This document shows, one piece after another, positions 7,861-16,700 of a stretch of DNA of 64,000 nucleotides. The stretch is from the NCBI GenBank assembly GCA_964435305.1, contig CAYSZH010000004.1, positions 1-64,000 on the forward strand, given 5' to 3'. Source of the stretch: Granulosicoccus sp964435305. GTDB taxonomy: Bacteria; Pseudomonadota; Gammaproteobacteria; Granulosicoccales; Granulosicoccaceae. The notes beneath the pieces are model-generated. The model did no database searches. It had not been told where the DNA came from and saw nothing but the letters and a program-made list of their open reading frames with translations. The position numbers were made by a program, and so were the translations under genes. Each line of letters starts with the position of its first letter. The stretch's first letter is position 1.

Positions 7861-8610
7861 ATGCATCTCGATAGACTAATCACCGTTCTGGAATCTGTCG
7901 CTGTGGCTGGCAAAGCGGTGTCGGCAAGCGAGGTTCAGCGCACCACCGGCATTCCACGGCCCACCTGCTATCGATTACTTCAAGCACTTGCCGAACACCG
8001 CCTATTGGATACGCCCGAAGAGGCGCAGCGCTATTTGATTGGAGCGCGGCTTAAACGGATCGCTCTTATAGGACATTCGGATAAGGATGTTTGCAAAACA
8101 GCCGCACCGATTCTGGCAGAAGCGGCAATTGAATTCGGCGAAGCGGTGTTTCTATCCAGATCTCGTGAAAATTCGGTTGAGATTACCCATGTTGAAACTC
8201 CTGAGGATGCAGCCCGGTCCTTCATCCATCCTGGCCTCGGAAGTCGACCTTTGCACGCCTGCTCCTGCTCTAAAGTTATTGCAGCATTTGCTGACGATAA
8301 ATTTCAAACTCAAATGCTTGCTTTACCGTTACGCGCGTATACCGAAAAAACAAAAACACAGGCCAGTGATGTAAAACAGGAATTGGCCAACATTAGGGAA
8401 CGTGGCTACGCTGAGTGCGTAGAAGAAATAGAGGTAGGTGTATCAAGTGTGGCAGCGCCAGTTCGAATTGGCAATTTGGGCGTGCCGTTTAGTGTAGGTG
8501 CAACAGGCCCTATTCGACGTTTTTCTAAAAATCATCGAGAAAAAATTGGGTTTGCCCTAATTGATATTGCCGATCAAATCTCATCTAGTTTGCAGGTAAA
8601 TGCGGCCTAA
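7861..8610 (+). CDS. IclR family transcriptional regulator
   Basis: Transcription regulator of 249 aa with the two-domain IclR layout: an N-terminal winged helix-turn-helix (about residues 8-65, recognition region TTGIPRPTCYRLLQAL) and a C-terminal effector-binding GAF-like domain (about 75-245) with the family stretches HPGLGSRPLHACSCSKVI and GYAECVEEIEVGVSSVAAPV. It is transcribed away from the SBP56 operon and overlaps the readable frame of the demethylase gene, whose start lies 29 bases past its stop. It very likely regulates one or both arms in response to a small acid or sulfonium-type metabolite; the ligand is not known. Replacement of a fully hydrophobic tract near the effector pocket by Cys (HACSCSK) is slightly unusual. 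Confidence 0.92.
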   Translation: MHLDRLITVLESVAVAGKAVSASEVQRTTGIPRPTCYRLLQALAEHRLLDTPEEAQRYLIGARLKRIALIGHSDKDVCKTAAPILAEAAIEFGEAVFLSRSRENSVEITHVETPEDAARSFIHPGLGSRPLHACSCSKVIAAFADDKFQTQMLALPLRAYTEKTKTQASDVKQELANIRERGYAECVEEIEVGVSSVAAPVRIGNLGVPFSVGATGPIRRFSKNHREKIGFALIDIADQISSSLQVNAA

Positions 8611-8638
8611 GCCTGCAGGATCTGTCCAGGGAAATATT

Positions 8639-9796
8639 ATGTCTGCCAAGCCTGCATCGTTTCAGAGTTTTAGCTTTGGTACACAAGTACGCAAGTCTCC
8701 GTATTCCGACGCCGCACTGCGTTGGGGGGCCAAAGGCTTCTCTGTTTATAACCATATGTATATTCCAAGGGATTTTGGAGACCCGGTACAGAATTTTTGG
8801 AATCTTGTTAATGACGCTATCCTGTGTGACGTTGCCGTTGAACGTCAGGTGGAGATCACAGGGCCGGATGCTGCGCAGTTCATACAGTTCCTGAGTTGCC
8901 GTGATTTATCGACGTGCCAGATTGGACAATGTAAGTACGTTTTGATCACAGATCAGCACGGAGGCATTATCAATGATCCGATTCTGCTTAAGCTTGCAGA
9001 GGATCATTACTGGCTGTCAATTGCAGATAGCGATGTCTTGCTATGGGCAAAAGGGGTCGCGGTAAATTCCGATTTGGATGTCAGTATTCAAGAACCTGAT
9101 GTGTCACCACTGCAGCTACAAGGTCCTAAATCTCGCGACATTCTACGGGCTGCATTTGGTGATGTTCCTGCCGAACTGAAATACTATTGGTTTACCGAAT
9201 ACGATTGGCACGGTGTGCCGCTGCTGATCTCGCGCACTGGTTGGTCCAGTGAGTTAGGCTACGAGATTTTTCTGCGCGATGGATCTGCTGGTGACAAATT
9301 ATGGGAGTACCTAATGGAGATCGGTAAACCATTCGGGCTGCACCCGGGGCATACATCCAGTATTCGCCGTATAGAAGCTGCCATGTTGTCTTATCACGCT
9401 GATATGACGCTTGCTAACAACCCTTACGAACTTGGCCTCGATAGGCTTGTTGATATAGACATGGACGCCGATTTTGTTAGTAAAGCGGCATTGCGCCACA
9501 TCAGTGAACAAGGCGTTAAACAATTGTTTGTCGGTCTTGAACTGGGTGGTGCTCCGCTTGTAGGCTCAAATGATGAACAATGGCCGATTACCAAAGATGG
9601 TCAGGTGGTGGGTTGCATCACGTCCGCAATTTATTCGCCGCGACTGGAAAAGAACATTGGGCTGGCTATGGTGCAATCAGTTTACGCTGACATCGGCACC
9701 CGCATGGATGTTGAAGATGGCTTACACTCGCGACAGTGCGAAGTGGTTCCAAAACCATTCTATGATCCAAATAAATCTATTGCAGCACGCGGCTAA
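8639..9796 (+). CDS. dmdA: DmdA-like dimethylsulfoniopropionate demethylase (GcvT/aminomethyltransferase family)
   Basis: THF-dependent methyltransferase of the GcvT fold, 385 aa. Similarity to SAR11 DmdA is spread over the chain: VYNHMYIP near residue 37, CDVAVERQVEITG, the LSCRDLSTCQIG block, INDPILLKLAEDHYW, SIADSDVLLWAKG, LQGPKSRDIL, SRTGWSSELGYEIF, RRIEAAMLSY and CITSAIYSP. True DmdA removes a methyl group from DMSP to give methylmercaptopropionate and 5-methyl-THF. ATG 8639 is chosen because AGGGA precedes it by about seven bases; the frame opens earlier at 8600. Related GcvT-like enzymes of other specificity share many of these motifs, so DMSP as substrate is probable but unproven. Location beside a methanethiol-oxidase-type gene strengthens it. 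Confidence 0.7.
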   Translation: MSAKPASFQSFSFGTQVRKSPYSDAALRWGAKGFSVYNHMYIPRDFGDPVQNFWNLVNDAILCDVAVERQVEITGPDAAQFIQFLSCRDLSTCQIGQCKYVLITDQHGGIINDPILLKLAEDHYWLSIADSDVLLWAKGVAVNSDLDVSIQEPDVSPLQLQGPKSRDILRAAFGDVPAELKYYWFTEYDWHGVPLLISRTGWSSELGYEIFLRDGSAGDKLWEYLMEIGKPFGLHPGHTSSIRRIEAAMLSYHADMTLANNPYELGLDRLVDIDMDADFVSKAALRHISEQGVKQLFVGLELGGAPLVGSNDEQWPITKDGQVVGCITSAIYSPRLEKNIGLAMVQSVYADIGTRMDVEDGLHSRQCEVVPKPFYDPNKSIAARG

Positions 9797-9832
9797 TGCG
9801 CTGGGAGTCAGGCCGTTCAATAGTTAGCTCGG

Positions 9833-11566
9833 TTAATCGGTAGATTTAAAGCTTCGTGTTCTATCAATGGTGGTACTGAGTAACACCACAGGCAACAAGC
9901 CCACCAGGACAATCAACAAAGCATAAATGGCACTTTGCCCGATGAGTTCGTCAGAGGCGTATTGATACACTTGTGTTGCCAAGGTATCAAAGTTAAACGG
10001 CCGCAACACCAGCGTGGCTGGTAACTCTTTCATACAATCCACAAACACCACTAAAGCGGCCGTGAGTAACCCACCGCGCATGAGCGGCAAATGCACAGTA
10101 CGTAAAATAGCACCAGGGCGTTTCCCTAAAGAGCGTGCGGCATCATCCATATGTGGGCTGATCTTTGACATACTGGCATTTATAGAACCATACGCCATTG
10201 CCAGGAATCGTACGGTATAGGCAAAGATCAGCGCGAATACTGTGCCGCTAAGTAAGAGGCCTGTGGAAATGCCAAACAAGCTGCGCATTAATGAGTCTAC
10301 TTCGTTATCAAAAGCGGCTAATGGAATGATGACGCCAATGGCCAACACCGCGCCTGGTATGGCATAACCTAGGCTTGCCACTCCCACCGCTGTATGCAGA
10401 GTTTTAGTCGGATGCAAGCGTTTACTGTAGCTAAGGAGTACACCGAGTGTGACAGCGCATAGAGAGGCGATGGATGACAGCATGACGCTATTGGCTGCAC
10501 TTTGAATAAAGTTGGCTGACAGGCTCGATGAAAGGTTGTCGACAACATGCAGCACCAGCACCAAAGCTGGAACTACAAAACCAAATACAACCGGTATAGC
10601 GCAAATAAGAAAAGCGCTTAACGCGCTAAGCCCATGCAGCGACCGACGTGGCAGTGGCCTGAAGCGGCTACCAGAGGGTAGGTAATGTTGTTGATAGCGA
10701 CGGCTACTTTTTTCAAGCCCGATGAGCATCAGCACAAAAATCAATAGCAAGGTGGCAATTTGCGCACCACCACCGAGGTTATTCATACCCAACCAAACAT
10801 CATATAAACCCGCGGTAAGCGTTCTAACGGCAAAGTAATCGACTGTGCCAAAGTCGTTGAGTGTTTCCATCATCACAAGTGCAAGCCCAACAGCAATCGC
10901 TGGCCGTGCCATTGGCAATGAGACCTTGAGTATCCGTGTACAGCGAGTCACACCAAGTGAGCGTGCCGCTTCTGCCAGTGATGCCGATTGTTCTAAAAAG
11001 GCGGCGCGTGATAACAAATAAACGTAAGGGTAGAGCACCAGTGTCATCATGATGATGGCGCCAGGCAAAGTACGAATATCAGGAAAGTAATAGTCGGATG
11101 CCAGCTGCCAGCCAAACAGTGTGCGTAGAGAGGATTGAACAGGGCCGGCGTATTCGAGTAAATCAGAATAGACATAGGCGATGACGTACGCCGGTACCGC
11201 AAAAGGGAGCAGCAAGGCCCAGTTGAACACTTTACGTAGAGGGAACTCGTAATGGGTTACCACCCATGCAGAGCTAACCCCAATAAAAAACGTGCCAAGT
11301 GCAACACCTAGCATGAGCAATAGTGTTGTGGAAACATAGTTGCCCAGCACAGTGCGATACAAATGTGGCCAAATGTTTTCCTCGGGTGTAAACGCGAGCC
11401 AAATGACGGCTAAGAGCGGTAAACAAACGACTGCAGCAACAGCCAGAGCAGTTACCGACCAGCCGCTGACTGGTGTACGTGCGCGCGAATCCGTAGATGC
11501 CGTGGAGCTCGTTGCATCGTCGCTCGGAAACGACAAACCACCGCCATAACTGGCGGTGGTGAGCAT
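9833..11566 (-). CDS. fbpB: Ferric iron ABC transporter permease (FbpB/SfuB type)
   Basis: Inner-membrane permease of 577 aa with two fused MetI-like halves, as usual for Fe(III) transporters of the Fbp/Sfu/Fut type. Each half carries an EAA-like coupling loop: EAARSLGVTRCTRILKVSLP (about residue 200) and DAARSLGKRPGAILRTVHLP (about 480). About twelve TM segments are visible, preceded by a polar N-terminal tail of about 35 residues. The start at ATG 11566 is 70 bases downstream of the binding-protein gene. A strong hairpin covers codons 3-10, so translation or transcription may be damped relative to the binding protein. No ATPase gene (fbpC) follows within the window; a convergent gene lies 36 bases beyond. 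Confidence 0.92.
   Translation of the reverse strand: MLTTASYGGGLSFPSDDATSSTASTDSRARTPVSGWSVTALAVAAVVCLPLLAVIWLAFTPEENIWPHLYRTVLGNYVSTTLLLMLGVALGTFFIGVSSAWVVTHYEFPLRKVFNWALLLPFAVPAYVIAYVYSDLLEYAGPVQSSLRTLFGWQLASDYYFPDIRTLPGAIIMMTLVLYPYVYLLSRAAFLEQSASLAEAARSLGVTRCTRILKVSLPMARPAIAVGLALVMMETLNDFGTVDYFAVRTLTAGLYDVWLGMNNLGGGAQIATLLLIFVLMLIGLEKSSRRYQQHYLPSGSRFRPLPRRSLHGLSALSAFLICAIPVVFGFVVPALVLVLHVVDNLSSSLSANFIQSAANSVMLSSIASLCAVTLGVLLSYSKRLHPTKTLHTAVGVASLGYAIPGAVLAIGVIIPLAAFDNEVDSLMRSLFGISTGLLLSGTVFALIFAYTVRFLAMAYGSINASMSKISPHMDDAARSLGKRPGAILRTVHLPLMRGGLLTAALVVFVDCMKELPATLVLRPFNFDTLATQVYQYASDELIGQSAIYALLIVLVGLLPVVLLSTTIDRTRSFKSTD
11537..11560 (-). promoter_or_regulatory. Strong hairpin at the 5' end of the iron permease gene
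   Basis: A perfect 9-bp GC-rich inverted repeat (ACCACCGCC / GGCGGTGGT, 6-base loop) lies immediately inside the permease start codon, on the minus-strand transcript. It is followed by TTGTCGTTT. It could stabilise the upstream binding-protein mRNA 3' end, partly terminate transcription, or limit permease translation. All three would give the usual excess of periplasmic binding protein over permease. Confidence 0.5.
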
Positions 11567-11636
11567 GCGCTTATCTTGCGAGTTACTAATGAGACTGGCC
11601 TTTTATCAAGCTTGAGTTTTGTACGCTAAACGTGCG

Positions 11637-12641
11637 CTAGTTGTCATAGCCCACTTCATCAACCATTTTTGATGCCGGATTGAGTTTAGTTGCAATGTTG
11701 GCCAGTGGTAGCTCATCGTATTTAAATTCACCCCAAGATGCGACAAGCTCAGAAGGGCTAACATCTTGTTTAACCGGGTACTCATGGTTGACGTCAGCGT
11801 ACATTTTTTGCGCTGTATCTGATGCCAGGAACTCCATCAATTTAATGGCAACTTCTTTGTTGGGCGCGCTAGGCGTTAGGGACATCCCACTGATATTCAT
11901 GTGTGTGCCTCTGTCAGCCTGATTTGGGAACACCACATTCACAGAGTTTGCCCATGGTATTTGCTCTTCGTTGTCGAGCATCGCACCCATATAGTAAGAG
12001 TTGATGATAGCGATATCACATTCACCTTGAGAGATTGCTTTGACTTGAGCTCTGTCGTTGCCTTGTGGTTTTCGGGCAAGGTTCTCTTTTACGCCAGCGA
12101 GCCAAGTTTTAGCGGCCTCATCACCACCGTGATTCATAACAGAGGCAAAGAGTGCAACGTTGTAGCCATGCTTACCACTGCGCGTACAGATCTTGCCCTT
12201 GAATTCAGGCTTTGCCAGATCCTCATATCGCTGAGGTGCACCCTCAGCTAAACGATCTTTAGAGACCACAATAAGACGTGCACGGTTGGTCAGTCCAAAC
12301 CAATGATTGTCCGGGTCTCTAAATTCTGCAGGGATATTGTTATTGAGCACCTCACTTTGCACAGGTGCTGTGATCTCGGCTGCAACGGCTGCATTGAGAT
12401 TGCCAAAATTGGATGTCAGTAAGATATCCGCTGGGCTGTTGCGACCTTCATTTTTAAGCCGCTCAACCAGGCCGGTTTTTGCAAATACCGTATTCACCTT
12501 GATACCGGTTTGTTCGGTGAACAGGTCAAATATTGGGTCGATCAGGAACGGCTGGCGGTAGGAGTACACATTGACGTCCGCAACAGCGGTTCGCCCGAAT
12601 AGCGCTAAGGCAGCTAAGAGACAGAGGGCAGACACTTTCAC
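11637..12641 (-). CDS. fbpA: Ferric iron ABC transporter periplasmic binding protein
   Basis: Periplasmic Fe(III)-binding protein of 334 aa. A Sec signal peptide is present (MKVSALCLLAALALFGRTAVA, cleavage after AVA). The mature start NVYSYRQPFLI and the tandem tyrosines in IINSYYMGAM (about residue 215) are the iron-ligating region of the FbpA/FutA/IdiA class. Other family stretches are DILLTSNFGNLNAA, YEDLAKPEFKGKICTRSG and SGMSLTPSAPNKE. The protein delivers iron to the permease encoded downstream. A Fur box 64 bases upstream of the start predicts induction by iron limitation. The gene lies 70 bases before the permease gene in the same orientation. Confidence 0.95.
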   Translation of the reverse strand: MKVSALCLLAALALFGRTAVADVNVYSYRQPFLIDPIFDLFTEQTGIKVNTVFAKTGLVERLKNEGRNSPADILLTSNFGNLNAAVAAEITAPVQSEVLNNNIPAEFRDPDNHWFGLTNRARLIVVSKDRLAEGAPQRYEDLAKPEFKGKICTRSGKHGYNVALFASVMNHGGDEAAKTWLAGVKENLARKPQGNDRAQVKAISQGECDIAIINSYYMGAMLDNEEQIPWANSVNVVFPNQADRGTHMNISGMSLTPSAPNKEVAIKLMEFLASDTAQKMYADVNHEYPVKQDVSPSELVASWGEFKYDELPLANIATKLNPASKMVDEVGYDN

Positions 12642-12704
12642 TTTTCAAAATCCTCGATAACATAAAGGCTGTGGTGCGGTCACTGACCACGATACAAATG
12701 TTAA

Positions 12705-12719
12705 TACGAATAATTCTCA
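12705..12719 (-). promoter_or_regulatory. Fur box upstream of the iron transporter
   Basis: On the minus strand the sequence reads TGAGAATTATTCGTA, a 7-1-7 dyad close to the Fur consensus TGATAATnATTATCA. It lies 64-78 bases upstream of the binding-protein ATG, where a sigma70 promoter is expected. Iron-bound Fur would repress the operon. Confidence 0.75.
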
Positions 12720-13451
12720 TTAACAACCATGAATAATTCGCGGTTATTTAGCCACATGAAAATTAAGGAATTGGTTTTTTGAACGAGCCCATTCGGTTTT
12801 CGGGCGAGTCTTGTGTGTGCTGTTGCTTGGGTATTGAGTTGGTGGCCAGATATCTGCCGGCTGCCGGGATCGAATGCCGTTAGCAAAACATGACTTGACA
12901 GATATATTGTCAAAATCGCTTGGCTCTTTAGTCATGTTTAACACACGGCGTTTAGTATTCATTCCGATCATATTCTTGTACCGGTCGTTTACTTTTTTCA
13001 CCACGCATTACGAAGCTCTAAATGTGAACATGGGTTGACGCACGTTGCTATAAAAGTATTGCCAAACGGACCTCAGAAAAATGATGACTGAAATCATTAG
13101 CAACTAGGCAAATGGTTGGTTTAAAAAAATAGGATAAATTGTGTGTAGTACCTATTGCACATCAAGCTATGCTTTCGGTTAGGTTGAGGCAGTATATGCA
13201 GATTGGTAATTAAAAACATGATAAGTATGTGATTGCGGAACACGCTATTGAGATACATGGCGTGTCTAATAATACTAATTGCACCGCAATGGCGTGAATG
13301 CAGATAGAGGCCTAAAAATCCCATACAATTTAGTTTTTGTGTAGTTGTGGATGGTCAAGTCTAAAAACTGTCTATGCAACAAGCCTTGCTTAGCGTATGA
13401 ACAACTTTATTTTAGGCATTCTATAAATTGGATTAGCATGAGGCTATTAAA
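12720..13451. other. Long AT-rich region without a convincing gene
   Basis: About 730 bases between the Fur-controlled promoter and the next small gene. Short frames exist on the minus strand (12744-13004 and 13121-13324), but they have no recognisable domain, signal peptide or good ribosome-binding site, and their composition looks random. The stretch is visibly more AT-rich than the iron genes and marks the left border of the accessory segment. No tRNA, transposase or repeat was seen. Confidence 0.5.
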
Positions 13452-13814
13452 TTGAACAGAAGAAGCCAGATTGATAAACATATTAGAGAACAGATGTTCG
13501 ACTCTATATTGGTTAACATCATTAGATATAAGGCACTATATCTAGCGGTGCTTATTTTTTATCCACTGATAATTGCATCTCATTTGCATAGTGGAAGTGT
13601 CACTTATGTAAATGCCACAGTAATACAATATGCTGGAAGTCCAGGTGGTACTGGCGTACATGAATATTTGATTATGGAGACGGAAAACGGGCATAAAGTC
13701 AGGGTAGAGATGGTGGGGCGCCCGGCCATTGGCAGTCAAGCGATATTAGCAGCGCATGAGAGGCTCTTTATGTTTGGACCTAAATACTCTGTTTACACGC
13801 CTAATAGAGAATAA
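13452..13814 (+). CDS. Small membrane-anchored protein of unknown function
   Basis: Unrecognised 120-aa protein. A basic N-terminus is followed by one hydrophobic segment (YLAVLIFYPLIIASHLH, about residues 30-46) and a C-terminal domain of about 70 residues that looks beta-rich: VTYVNATVIQYAG, HEYLIMETENGHKVRVEM, then LFMFGPKYSVYTP. The arrangement suggests an inner-membrane anchor with a small periplasmic OB- or SH3-like domain, but that is inference. TTG 13452 is favoured as start because TGAGG lies eight bases upstream; ATG 13494 is an alternative. It stands alone in an AT-rich stretch. Confidence 0.5.
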   Translation: MNRRSQIDKHIREQMFDSILVNIIRYKALYLAVLIFYPLIIASHLHSGSVTYVNATVIQYAGSPGGTGVHEYLIMETENGHKVRVEMVGRPAIGSQAILAAHERLFMFGPKYSVYTPNRE

Positions 13815-14034
13815 ATAACCGTGGGTGGTTTAAGTTTTATTGAATGCACTAAAAAAAATATTCGTGATGAGTATAAAGCAAGGTGCTGTTAACTATGGAA
13901 TGCTGAATGGTGGTGTTAATAATTAGCCTGCGGCAGTAATTGTCTGCGATTGACACCTTAGAAAGTCGATATTTCACATCGATAACGCTTGAAGCCTAGC
14001 TTGGCTCATATGGAATGGAAGGCGGTAGATCTCA

Positions 14035-14421
14035 ATGAATTATATAAAAAGGTACCTTACCAGAAAATCGATTGTTACTCTTCGAAACAGACTATCATCC
14101 GCCCTGGCAAATGACTACAGCAGGTCAGACTATTACACTGTCAAGCAGGTAAATGCGACATTGAATCGCTGCAATATTAGTAGAAAAAACGAAATTTTCG
14201 CTTTTGCGATATTCTGTACAAAAGATGATTTTGATAATAATGTCGAGAATCATAGCTTAGGGGATGATTATGACTCTCTAAGAGATACGATAGGCGACCT
14301 TATATTTAATGGTAGTCACGACTACAAACAAAAGGAGTTATCAAGTCCAAGATCCTCAAGAAGCCACCATATCAAATCACATGATGGTCCAGGTGCCGAA
14401 GGTGGAGGCAGTGGGGATTAA
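14035..14421 (+). CDS. DUF6559 family protein
   Basis: Soluble 128-aa protein resembling the DUF6559 family: a basic N-terminus (YIKRYLTRKSIVTLRNRL), a YYTVKQVNATLNRCNI block, the FAFAIFCTKDDFD segment (about 55-67) and LGDDYDSLRDTIGDLIF. The last 20 residues are Ser/His/Gly-rich and probably disordered. The function of the family is unknown. The start codon ATG 14035 has only a weak purine tract upstream. A lipoprotein gene begins 37 bases after its stop, so the two may form an operon. Base composition is AT-rich like the neighbours. Confidence 0.6.
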   Translation: MNYIKRYLTRKSIVTLRNRLSSALANDYSRSDYYTVKQVNATLNRCNISRKNEIFAFAIFCTKDDFDNNVENHSLGDDYDSLRDTIGDLIFNGSHDYKQKELSSPRSSRSHHIKSHDGPGAEGGGSGD

Positions 14422-14458
14422 GACTCCTGCTCAAGTTAGGATATACGCCATAAACACG

Positions 14459-14746
14459 ATGAAAGAACAATTTATATTACTATCTATGGTTTTATCATTG
14501 TGCGTTATATCGTCATGCGTTGTCTTGCCCACCAAGCAAATCTTCCAAGAATCAAGATGTGAAATTTCCAGCGACAAGAAGACGTTGCGAGTTTTCAACG
14601 TGGCTAAAGAGACGAATAGCTATTACTCATTAGGAGGCTTGATCGCTTCACCCATTCTGATTCCAACTAGTGCGATATTGTCCGGTACTTATGTTGCTGT
14701 GAATAATATTTATCACTATGGGCAGGAAAAAATTGTTTGTAGCTAG
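14459..14746 (+). CDS. Small lipoprotein of unknown function
   Basis: 95-aa predicted lipoprotein. From ATG 14459 the N-terminus MKEQFILLSMVLSLCVISSC is a typical signal peptide with lipobox ISSC. The frame is open back to 14309, but that part overlaps the DUF6559 gene and has coding-shadow composition. The mature part contains CEISSDKKTLRV, then a hydrophobic Gly/Pro-containing segment (LGGLIASPILIPTSAILSG, about 60-78) that may insert in the membrane, and a terminal Cys-Ser. No family is recognised. It ends 43 bases before the convergent large lipoprotein gene. Confidence 0.6.
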   Translation: MKEQFILLSMVLSLCVISSCVVLPTKQIFQESRCEISSDKKTLRVFNVAKETNSYYSLGGLIASPILIPTSAILSGTYVAVNNIYHYGQEKIVCS

Positions 14747-14789
14747 CGCTGTGCTCTGTGAATATAACCCAAGTTTCTAGCTATCTGCG

Positions 14790-16700
14790 TCAGGGGCAGG
14801 ATTGGGTGGCCACAACTGGGCATTGGTTGAAAATCTCCTGCGATATTCCCACGTCTCCAATACCCGTTACCGCCTTCTGGATAAACCGAGCAAGTACAGG
14901 GCGGTAAAAGCAGGTAATTTCTCCACAATACGATGCGGCCGCTGCGTCCGCAGATTCGAAGCCTTCATCGTTCACATATTCCCATTCGGCGCGTAATTCA
15001 TTGCTGATACCACCGCCTTCGAAGGTGCTGAGTAGCGGCGGCTCATCAAATTGGCTTTCAAGAGCCGTAGTGAGATAACCATCGCCACTGTAGTTGGTCA
15101 CGAGCATGAGACGGTATGCGTCAGCTTGTGGTTCGGGTGTTGGCATTGGTTCTGGTATTGGCTGGGGTACGGGCATCGGATCTGTTGTTGGCTCCGGTTC
15201 TGGCAAAGGCATTTGAGTAGCTGGCACCACTAATACAACTGTTGGTATGGCACAGACTGTTCCCGCTTGCACATTTCTAACACCCAAAGCTTTGAAAGCT
15301 ACCCCGCTTTTCTGGTTGCGCGTAGTTGGGCATGTGCCGTTTGTGGTGTTTGCGCATCCGCCTGGAAATCTCTGACAGTAAAATTTTACAATGTCATTGT
15401 ATGTATCATTTGCCGACTTACCTAAGCCCACAAGCCCGCATGCTGCTGATACGGTGCCACATACTGCCAAGGCAAGGTCCTGGAGTTTCGAACCCAGTTC
15501 GCCTGCAATTTGTGAAACTGCACCTGAAGGATCTTGGAAGATTTCCTTCAGTGCTCTGGCATTAGTGAATTCCCAGAATATTGCGCCACCAACTAAGACA
15601 ATACTGAATGTACCCGACACGGTGGCTGCCGCTGTGGCACCCAGGAAAGTTGCTGCTGATGTTGTTAAGTAGTAGCCCGCAACACCAACACCGACTCCCA
15701 CGGTTCCCAATAACACCCTTGCGCCATTTACACCTGTATCCAGGCCACTTAAAGCTCTGTCTAGAACGCGCCGAACACCAGCTTCAGTAGTGAGTTCGGA
15801 AAAATCAAAACCTGCGCGCAAGAGATGATTGTTTGCACGTGTGTTGAGACCAGCCTCAGTAATGGTGGCGTCGGTCGAATTGTTCAATGCTGCGACAATG
15901 AATGCCTGAACGTAGCGATCCATTTGGGTAACGTGTTGAGTATCTACTGTGATTTGGCTGCCATTCGGCAGCACCAGATTGTAAGTGTTGCCGAACTCAG
16001 TGACGTCAGCAATGGCATCGTAGTAGTCTTTAACCCAGTTGTTTCGATTCTCGAGCTCAATGAGCGCAGAACCTGCTGTGTTAATATCCGTGATGGAATT
16101 GTCGAACAAGCCCTCTTCGATGGTGGCGATTGTATCGTCGTAACCGCCAATAACAGATTCAAGAAATAGCAAACTCATGCGCCCTGTAGCAAGCTGTGTT
16201 TCTTGCATTGCGTTGACACTAAGGCTGAGTGCAAACTGACCGTTAATCATGACATCCAACTCGGTGCTGCCGTTTGCCAGGTAGTCGAACGGTACAAACA
16301 GTTCCACCATGGCATCGTTTTCAGCGACAACGTTGTAGCTTAAGTCGAAACCGCTGTTGCTAACCATGCGAACCTGAACCTCAGAACCCGCAACGACTGA
16401 TGCGTCGTTAACAACAAATGATTCAAATACTTGAATGCCGGACTGTGAGGTGTTGACTGGAAGTGGGTTTGGCGTGGAATCAATTGTGGACTCGACCGTT
16501 GTCTCAGTACTGGTTTCGGGGGGTGTCTCAGATGCTGAGTTGGAATCGGTCCCGACTTGTGAGCCTTCGCTAATTGGCGTGATTGCTGTGTTTGAAGTGG
16601 GGGCGTCTGTTTCCGACGATCCACCACATGCGATTAATAGAGTGAGTAGAAAAAAAGTAATGCAAACTCGAAGATTTTGCGGGTCAACTCTGTACAACAT
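14790..16700 (-). CDS. Large lipoprotein with Pro-rich linker and shared C-terminal module
   Basis: 636-aa exported lipoprotein of no named family. From ATG 16700 the signal peptide ends in lipobox LIAC, followed by GGSSE and a Thr/Ser/Glu-rich linker to about residue 85. A beta-rich domain follows (FVVNDASVVAGSEVQVRM, NSGFDLSYNVV), then a helical region (about 170-330), two Gly/Ala-rich hydrophobic stretches (about 330-400) that could interact with membranes, a short Cys-containing segment, a Pro-Glu repeat linker of about 25 residues, and a 110-residue C-terminal module from DAYRLMLVTNYSG to the end. That module and the N-terminal domain also occur in the divergent gene at 17099. Its cysteines (SYCGEITC, then CPVVATQSC) probably form disulfides. 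Confidence 0.75.
   Translation of the reverse strand: MLYRVDPQNLRVCITFFLLTLLIACGGSSETDAPTSNTAITPISEGSQVGTDSNSASETPPETSTETTVESTIDSTPNPLPVNTSQSGIQVFESFVVNDASVVAGSEVQVRMVSNSGFDLSYNVVAENDAMVELFVPFDYLANGSTELDVMINGQFALSLSVNAMQETQLATGRMSLLFLESVIGGYDDTIATIEEGLFDNSITDINTAGSALIELENRNNWVKDYYDAIADVTEFGNTYNLVLPNGSQITVDTQHVTQMDRYVQAFIVAALNNSTDATITEAGLNTRANNHLLRAGFDFSELTTEAGVRRVLDRALSGLDTGVNGARVLLGTVGVGVGVAGYYLTTSAATFLGATAAATVSGTFSIVLVGGAIFWEFTNARALKEIFQDPSGAVSQIAGELGSKLQDLALAVCGTVSAACGLVGLGKSANDTYNDIVKFYCQRFPGGCANTTNGTCPTTRNQKSGVAFKALGVRNVQAGTVCAIPTVVLVVPATQMPLPEPEPTTDPMPVPQPIPEPMPTPEPQADAYRLMLVTNYSGDGYLTTALESQFDEPPLLSTFEGGGISNELRAEWEYVNDEGFESADAAAASYCGEITCFYRPVLARFIQKAVTGIGDVGISQEIFNQCPVVATQSCP

Noticed and set aside
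12744..13004. 86-codon minus-strand frame in the region after the Fur box
   Set aside because: No domain, signal, good start signal or codon bias; composition looks random and it lies in an AT-rich spacer.
13121..13324. 67-codon minus-strand frame
   Set aside because: Same reasons: no recognisable protein features, isolated in a spacer.
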